Origin: Maricaulis sp.
Lineage (GTDB): Bacteria > Pseudomonadota > Alphaproteobacteria > Caulobacterales > Maricaulaceae
Length of the DNA: 6,859 nt
Direction: 5' to 3'
NCBI GenBank assembly: GCA_002694345.1
Contig: NZLV01000073.1
Location: 1-6,859, forward strand
Under the pieces are notes generated by a model. The model saw nothing but the letters and a program-made list of their open reading frames with translations. It was not told the origin of the DNA and did no database searches. Made by a program: the position numbers and the translations under genes. This document shows, piece by piece, positions 6,401 through 6,859 of this stretch (its first letter is position 1; each line of letters starts with the position of its first letter).

Positions 6401-6859
6401 TCAGCCCGCGTCCAGCGCCCGCATTCTATTCTGGTAGATATAGGCATAAAGACCTGAAAAGACGGGAATATTGATCGCGGAAAACAGGCCCATCCAGAGC
6501 GAGTATTCGCGCATGCGGGCCATGCCCGGCGCGGCAGCATTGCCCTCGCCCAGCAGGTGCGCCACGTCGAGCACGCGATGACCGATTCCGGCGCTGAGCA
6601 GCTCGTACAGGCCGAGTTCCAGAATGATGATCGGCAGACCGGCCAGGATCAGTGTCGCCGCAATCTGCCAGCCATTCTTGTCGCTGAGCGGCCAGACCTT
6701 CATGACCCGGATGGCGCCCTGGGCGATCGTGGCCGGCAAGGACAGGACCAGACGCGCGGACAGCCAGGTCACGATCGCCGCACCGCCCAGGCCCAGAGCG
6801 ATCACCGCGATCCAATCGGCAGTGCCCATATAGCCGATCGCCTCGAGCAGATCGAAACC
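6401..6859 (-). CDS. Integral membrane protein, C-terminal part (truncated by window edge), possible paralogue of its neighbour
   Basis: Seen: the frame is open from the right edge to a stop at 6401-6403, giving 152 residues. An ATG at 6829 exists, but the codons upstream of it remain open (GFDLLEAIGY), so the true start is probably beyond the window. Hydrophobic segments lie near residues 17-41, 67-90 and 120-142. Between the first two is the loop LPATIAQGAIRVMKVWPLSDKNGW (41-64). That loop shares Thr-Ile, Gly, Arg and two Trp at the same spacings with residues 200-220 of the neighbouring 343-residue protein, and in both it lies between two membrane helices. I infer distant paralogy, but identity is low and the N-terminal half is unseen. 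It is the first gene of the visible minus-strand pair. Function unknown. Confidence 0.75.
   Translation of the reverse strand, partial: GFDLLEAIGYMGTADWIAVIALGLGGAAIVTWLSARLVLSLPATIAQGAIRVMKVWPLSDKNGWQIAATLILAGLPIIILELGLYELLSAGIGHRVLDVAHLLGEGNAAAPGMARMREYSLWMGLFSAINIPVFSGLYAYIYQNRMRALDAG

Noticed and set aside
1..6859. Search for mobile elements, CRISPR arrays, tRNA/rRNA genes and defence-type gene clusters
   Set aside because: No terminal inverted repeats with a transposase, no spaced repeat arrays, no RNA gene signatures, and no recognisable defence genes; gene content is housekeeping.

Overview
This window looks like an ordinary chromosomal housekeeping segment from a GC-rich alphaproteobacterium. 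The UvrA sequence, the SSB sequence and an SOS box of the alphaproteobacterial type (GTTC-N7-GTTC) all point there. A stalked or marine lineage such as Maricaulales/Hyphomonadaceae or Caulobacterales fits, but that placement is a guess from memory of protein similarity. I see no mobile element, CRISPR array, tRNA or rRNA, and no candidate for a wholly new system.

Layout, left to right. Bases 1-234 hold the N-terminal 78 residues of a BlaI/MecI/CopY-family repressor on the minus strand, cut by the window edge. A 135-base AT-richer gap follows, with an imperfect palindrome that could be its operator. Bases 370-1440 (minus) encode a membrane-anchored six-bladed beta-propeller of the SMP-30/strictosidine synthase-like class. 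A strong intrinsic terminator (about 1504-1542) closes the ssb transcript, and ssb lies at 1568-2068 (minus). Between ssb and uvrA is a 311-base regulatory gap containing a perfect LexA box at 2121-2135. uvrA runs 2380-5253 on the plus strand. It converges on a minus-strand pair of multi-pass membrane proteins at 5274-6305 and 6401-6859; the latter is cut by the right edge.

How the genes relate. ssb and uvrA form the classic divergent DNA-repair pair. UvrA recognises lesions in nucleotide excision repair and SSB coats exposed single strands; the shared SOS box implies LexA control. The two membrane proteins share a short spaced motif and look like distant paralogues in one operon. The BlaI-like gene probably continues into a sensor gene outside the window, which cannot be seen.

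The points most worth a second look are: a Gly-to-Ser change in the first Walker A motif of UvrA; the SOS box and a partial copy of it 112 bases away; a perfect hairpin whose loop is the uvrA stop codon and which probably terminates the opposing operon; the possible BlaI operator; and the tandem membrane paralogues.
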